A stretch of 7,971 bases of DNA from Candidatus Woesearchaeota archaeon (GTDB lineage Archaea > Nanobdellota > Nanobdellia > Woesearchaeales > GW2011-AR9), in NCBI GenBank assembly GCA_018303045.1, contig JAGVYX010000055.1:1-7971 (forward strand), given 5' to 3'. The notes beneath the pieces were generated by a model, which did not search any database, was not told the DNA's origin, and worked only from the letters and a program-made list of their open reading frames with translations. Shown here in pieces: positions 4,770 through 7,971 of this stretch (within the stretch, counting starts at the first letter, position 1; every line of letters starts with the position of its first letter). The position numbers and the translations under genes were made by a program.

Positions 4770-7396
4770 AATTATTTTCACTAAAGCGCAGACTGCCTCA
4801 TCTTCCTTTAGATGAGCCGCTGCCGCAATTTTTTTCTGAACCAAACTTGCAGCGCTGGCATCATGAATCAATAAAACAAAGACTGCTGGCTCAGGAGCTG
4901 GAGCAGGTTAATCAGGCTATTGTTAATTTAAGGGGACAGCATCTGGAGTTAAGAAAGAAAATTGAACGGCGCAGGGAAGCCGGCGGATTTAAACATCATT
5001 TGCCGGCCATTATTAATGCGCCGGAGAATCTGGCTTTTTATGAAGAAGAATTGCTGGCTGTTCAGCAAGAGCTTTCCGATCTTAAATTTGCACCGATAGT
5101 TGGGGGGGTTAAAGTTTCGACTATTCCACCCCTGCCGCCAACCCCATTAACAGTCTCAGAAAAAAAGATGGCTGGAGATAAACTTAAACCAGCTGGAACA
5201 GAACGGCTTTTCTTTTCAGAACCAAACACTGAACCAAAAAAATTATTAGACAAATTAAAGTATGGCATTGCTGAACTGCAGCAGAAGTGGGCTGAAGTTC
5301 AAAACAAGCTGCAAACTGTTGATTACCTTTCTCCCGAAGCCAGCCGGCAATTAAAACGGTTGGATCAAGAATTGAGCCAGTTAGAAAAAATCTCTCTGGA
5401 ATCTCCCTTTATCGTAACCCAGCTATCCCAACAGCAGGGAAGAATTAAAGAATTAAGCCCAGAGCAGCAAACTAAAGCTAAACAGGAAATTAAAGGGATC
5501 ATTTTCAAAATTAAAACCATCCCGGAACAGATTCCTTACGAATTATTGCACGCTCGCAAGCATCTGCAGGAACTGGATTCACTGGAACTGCCTAAAGCCT
5601 ATGTCTCCAAGGCCATTCCTACAACTTCTGGCCAGGCCAGAAACCTGCCGGCGCGAAGAATTAAAAGCATCCACGAGGAAGTAACAGAAATTATCCTAAG
5701 TTTTGGCGCCATTCCCAAAGAATATCAGCGGCGCTTGGAGGGAATCAATAACCTAATCGCTGAAAAATATCTTCCGGCTCCTGGAAGAGCTTTGCGACGC
5801 TTGCTGCCTTATCATCCCGATGGCATATTTAAGCAAGAATTCCTGCGGCAGAGAATCAAGCTGCTAGACTTAAGGCAGAAGCTTAGAAGCAATCCGCCTT
5901 CGCCAGAAAAGACCAAAGAGTTAAAAATTATTGAGAAAAAATTGTCCAGCTCGGATTCCTTTCCGCATTATCAGATTTCCTCCAGACTGCCGTCTGAATT
6001 TGGCCAGGTAAGGCCTTTAACTGAATCTCAGAGAAAAAAATCACGAAAAGAAATTGCCAAAAAATTATCGCAATATAAAAAAGATAAAACCGTTGTAAAA
6101 AGAATGAATAAGTTATGCAGAAAATTAACCCAACAGTATTCTCCCAAAACAAGTAAATTTGTTAGTTCTCTCAGCAAACGGCCGGGAATAGTTACAGAAC
6201 TGCCCTTATCCAGAAGAAAAGAGGCTCGAAAAGAAATAGTTGAGAAATTATCAACAGTAAACACTGCCGGGAAGACTTTAAACCAATTTAAATTAATTCA
6301 AAACGAAATTTTAAAGCCCTATTTGCCGCCAGCGGGAAAAATCATTAGAGAATTGCAGCAGTATTCCGGCAAGGTAAATCTTTCAACTATACCCAATCAA
6401 AAAACTATACCCAATCAAAAAACTATATCCAATCAAAAATTACAGCCATGGCATCAGCAGTTAGCAAAGAAAATTAAAGGCTCTAAACGGTTTCAGAAAA
6501 AAAGTAAAGAAGTTAAGGAGATAGAACAGCAATTAAGTAAAAACTACCATCCCCAGAAAGTCAAATACCAGGACTTAATTCCCCTCCGGCCGGATTATGT
6601 TCGGCTGCCTTCTGCAGAAGCGAGAAAGAGAGCTAAGCAAGAAATAGGCCAAACCATAACCAGTATTGAACAGTCCTTATCAACTACAGAATTAGAGCAA
6701 ATCACCGAAAAACTGCTGGAAACGGAAAGATTTCAGCTGCCTAAAGTAAAAGTAGCTGCAGGCCTTCATTATCAGCCGATTTCTTATTCTGAAAAGGAGA
6801 AGAATTTAAAAAAAGAATTGCAGAAAATAAAAGAAAGGAAAAAAATAACTGTCGCAGTTGAACCGACACCAGAATTGATAGCTTTGAATAAAAAAATTGA
6901 TGATCTGCAAAAAATTAAGTTGGAGAAAGCTAAAATAACCAGAAAATTGCCTAGAGATAGAGATCCCCGGGAATTAAGATTGGAGCAGGAGTTTAGAACT
7001 ACGCAGAATCTTTTGGCCAAAGCCCTTAAAAATCCATCCCTGCTGCTGGGAAAGTTTAGAGTGAAAAAAAGAAGCGCAGGCAAAACAAAGATCGAACAAA
7101 ATGCCAGAGATGAAGTACAGAGAATTCTGGCTAGGATTGATGGCGCTTTAGAAAAACCGCTTAATGAGCTATTGCAGGTAAATCAAGACTTATTAAATCT
7201 AGAAAAAACGCCTCTGGAAACAGGAAAGAAGATTAGTAAAGCCGTATCAATGCCAAAACAATCAACCTTGGAATCAGCTAAGCTTCAACAAGAAAAAACC
7301 CAAGTAGAAAAAGAGTTAAGGGAGGAAAGAGTTCCGGTAATTAAAAAGACTGAAGAATTACTCGCTATAGACCAGAAATTAGCTGAGTTAAATTGA
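4766..7396 (+). CDS. Large repeat-bearing helical protein of unknown function, coupled to NOG1
   Basis: An 876-residue protein I do not recognise. Its ATG overlaps the NOG1 stop by 4 bases, so the two are almost certainly co-translated. It has no signal peptide or membrane segment, is rich in Lys, Glu, Gln and Leu, has one Cys (451) and only three Trp, and should be a basic, mostly helical cytoplasmic protein. Residues 1-105 are coiled-coil-like, followed by a Pro-rich linker (119-127). From about 225 to 832 it is built of roughly nine degenerate ~60-residue units. Each has a helix opening like RKxARKEIxxKLS, a second helix ending near a Y-L-P or L-P turn, then a basic linker ending near Y-x-P-D/G. 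FFSEPN occurs twice (22-27 and 149-154). Plausible roles are RNA or ribosome-precursor binding or a structural scaffold; these are guesses from context. The ORF is long, intact and clearly coding. Confidence 0.85.
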   Translation: MKLFSLKRRLPHLPLDEPLPQFFSEPNLQRWHHESIKQRLLAQELEQVNQAIVNLRGQHLELRKKIERRREAGGFKHHLPAIINAPENLAFYEEELLAVQQELSDLKFAPIVGGVKVSTIPPLPPTPLTVSEKKMAGDKLKPAGTERLFFSEPNTEPKKLLDKLKYGIAELQQKWAEVQNKLQTVDYLSPEASRQLKRLDQELSQLEKISLESPFIVTQLSQQQGRIKELSPEQQTKAKQEIKGIIFKIKTIPEQIPYELLHARKHLQELDSLELPKAYVSKAIPTTSGQARNLPARRIKSIHEEVTEIILSFGAIPKEYQRRLEGINNLIAEKYLPAPGRALRRLLPYHPDGIFKQEFLRQRIKLLDLRQKLRSNPPSPEKTKELKIIEKKLSSSDSFPHYQISSRLPSEFGQVRPLTESQRKKSRKEIAKKLSQYKKDKTVVKRMNKLCRKLTQQYSPKTSKFVSSLSKRPGIVTELPLSRRKEARKEIVEKLSTVNTAGKTLNQFKLIQNEILKPYLPPAGKIIRELQQYSGKVNLSTIPNQKTIPNQKTISNQKLQPWHQQLAKKIKGSKRFQKKSKEVKEIEQQLSKNYHPQKVKYQDLIPLRPDYVRLPSAEARKRAKQEIGQTITSIEQSLSTTELEQITEKLLETERFQLPKVKVAAGLHYQPISYSEKEKNLKKELQKIKERKKITVAVEPTPELIALNKKIDDLQKIKLEKAKITRKLPRDRDPRELRLEQEFRTTQNLLAKALKNPSLLLGKFRVKKRSAGKTKIEQNARDEVQRILARIDGALEKPLNELLQVNQDLLNLEKTPLETGKKISKAVSMPKQSTLESAKLQQEKTQVEKELREERVPVIKKTEELLAIDQKLAELN
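5438..7261 (+). repeat. About nine degenerate ~60-residue units encoded in the large protein
   Basis: Units seen by eye, in residue numbers: 225-289, 290-352, 353-412, 413-474, 475-540, 559-610, 611-672, 673-732 and 763-832. The clearest shared opening is SPEQQTKAKQEI, SQRKKSRKEI, SRRKEARKEI, AEARKRAKQEI and IEQNARDEV. The first and last units also align through their second helices and their ends (YVSKAIP versus KISKAVSMP). Units 353-412, 559-610 and 673-732 are the weakest. The DNA itself is not visibly repetitive, so the duplications are old. Confidence 0.65.
6386..6439 (+). repeat. In-frame 18-bp tandem triplication
   Basis: Three units of ACTATACCCAATCAAAAA, the third differing by one base (TCC for CCC), encode TIPNQK, TIPNQK and TISNQK (residues 541-558). 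The array lies in the linker between two of the ~60-residue units, a place that tolerates length change, and looks like a recent slippage expansion. Confidence 0.9.
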
Positions 7397-7402
7397 ATTA
7401 TT

Positions 7403-7445
7403 TATAGCGCAGGACCTAATTATTTAATCATTTACCTGCGCTATA
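7403..7445. terminator. Hairpin between convergent genes, possible bidirectional terminator
   Basis: TATAGCGCAGG (7403-7413) is perfectly complementary to CCTGCGCTATA (7435-7445) around a 21-nt AT-rich loop. It begins 6 nt after the stop of the large protein and ends 15 nt before the stop of L10e, so it can fold in both transcripts. Archaeal termination mainly uses oligo-U tracts, which are weak here. A role in 3'-end formation or in protecting convergent messages is therefore inferred. Confidence 0.5.
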
Positions 7446-7449
7446 TTCC

Positions 7450-7488
7450 GAAAGATACAACTATTTTGGCCAATTATTTGTGTCTTTC
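7450..7488. repeat. Second inverted repeat overlapping the L10e stop
   Basis: GAAAGATACAA (7450-7460) pairs with TTGTGTCTTTC (7478-7488), 10 of 11 positions plus one G-U, around a 17-nt loop. It spans the last codons and stop of L10e. It sits next to the perfect hairpin at 7403-7445, and the two may form one compound 3'-end structure. Confidence 0.4.
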
Positions 7489-7971
7489 GCTATAGCCACA
7501 ATTCGGCAGGAACAAGGGAATTTTTTAGACGCCCGGCTTAGCGCTTCCCTGGCAATTTTAGTATTAGCCTTATTAACCCTCAATTCCATTAAGGCCTGCC
7601 CTTCCATTACTCTAGCGGCAGTTCCAATAGATTTGCCATAAGACAGTTTCATGCCCGTACTCATCCGGTCAGCTCCAGCTCCGGAAGCCAACGGGTTTTC
7701 TCTCAGCACATGATGGGGAAATACTCTTACCCGCAAATGATACTCATTATCCCCAATAGTCTTTTCTAATAACCGGTTAGAACTCATTCTAGCTGATTCC
7801 AGAGAATTTTGCCGGATATTCATTGAACGGTTAGACAGCAATTCCAGTTTAGTGTCATATTCTTTTCGGGGGTTGCCCATGTCAAACTTGACAATTTTCA
7901 TATGCGGCCGGCCGCCGCGGACATAGTTCAATTTAGTATACTTGCTAATTCTGGTGTAAGGCCGCTCCAAG
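7461..7971 (-). CDS. Large-subunit ribosomal protein L10e (uL16), N-terminus outside window
   Basis: The minus-strand frame gives about 170 residues of archaeal L10e/uL16, counterpart of bacterial L16, which sits near the peptidyl transferase centre and binds 23S rRNA. Diagnostic segments are ERPYTRISKYTK near the N-terminus, KIVKFDMGN, the long conserved core HLRVRVFPHHVLRENPLASG followed by AGADRMSTGM, and GTAARVMEGQ. The C-terminus KFPCSCRIVAIAKDTNNWPK matches the family's final strand region. The TTG at 7970-7968 is an internal Leu codon, not the start: family members normally have about a dozen more residues before the RPYTR block, so the true start lies beyond the right edge. The gene converges on the NOG1 unit, so the two are not in one operon. 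Identification is firm. Confidence 0.95.
   Translation of the reverse strand, partial: LERPYTRISKYTKLNYVRGGRPHMKIVKFDMGNPRKEYDTKLELLSNRSMNIRQNSLESARMSSNRLLEKTIGDNEYHLRVRVFPHHVLRENPLASGAGADRMSTGMKLSYGKSIGTAARVMEGQALMELRVNKANTKIAREALSRASKKFPCSCRIVAIAKDTNNWPK

Noticed and set aside
6784..7083. Minus-strand open frame of 99 codons inside the large repeat protein
   Set aside because: It is antisense to Lys- and Glu-rich helices, which naturally read as Phe, Leu and Ser. It has no start context and no family resemblance.
7968..7970. TTG as start codon of L10e
   Set aside because: The family has additional conserved residues before the RPYTR block, and the frame stays open to the window edge. The codon is an internal Leu and the gene is simply cut off.

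Overview
The window looks archaeal. It carries the 3' part of an archaeal-type large-subunit ribosomal protein L10e (uL16), a short archaeal NOG1-type GTPase, a TctA-family permease of the roughly 400-residue length common in archaea, and a CPA2 antiporter with a TrkA-N domain. Three start regions also carry AT-rich TATA-like boxes centred about 27 nt upstream of an ATG, or a TATA box plus a short leader with a Shine-Dalgarno motif, as in archaea. Moderate AT-richness, compact genes and a large lineage-specific helical protein would fit a DPANN lineage such as Woesearchaeota or Pacearchaeota. That placement is an inference, not something I can show.

Layout, left to right. (1) Positions 1-91, minus strand: the first 30 codons of a small hydrophobic protein that runs out of the window, with a good SD and TATA box. 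(2) Positions 92-356: a gap with a REP-like hairpin, a 30-bp tandem duplication and a doubtful Cys-rich small ORF that overlaps the stop of the next gene. (3) Positions 357-1565, minus strand: a TctA-family permease with no TctB or TctC partner in view. (4) Positions 1566-1914: a divergent intergenic region holding the promoters of both flanking genes and one copy of a ~59-bp repeat. (5) Positions 1915-3633, plus strand: a Kef/CPA2 cation:proton antiporter. (6) Positions 3634-3836: an intergenic region with a second copy of the ~59-bp repeat, here forming the right arm of a ~112-nt imperfect inverted repeat. (7) Positions 3837-7396, plus strand: a two-gene unit, NOG1 GTPase followed with an ATGA stop/start overlap by an 876-residue protein I do not recognise. 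(8) Positions 7397-7460: a convergent junction with a perfect 11-bp hairpin. (9) Positions 7461-7971, minus strand: L10e, cut off at its N-terminus by the window edge.

How the genes may work together. The two transporters are divergent and need not be functionally linked. The most interesting part is the NOG1 unit. NOG1 is a conserved large-subunit assembly GTPase, and here it is translationally coupled to a very large, basic protein made of about nine degenerate ~60-residue helical units. Coupling to NOG1, and a nearby but convergent gene for L10e (a late-assembling large-subunit protein in eukaryotes), suggest a role in ribosome assembly or RNA binding. That is an inference from context only.
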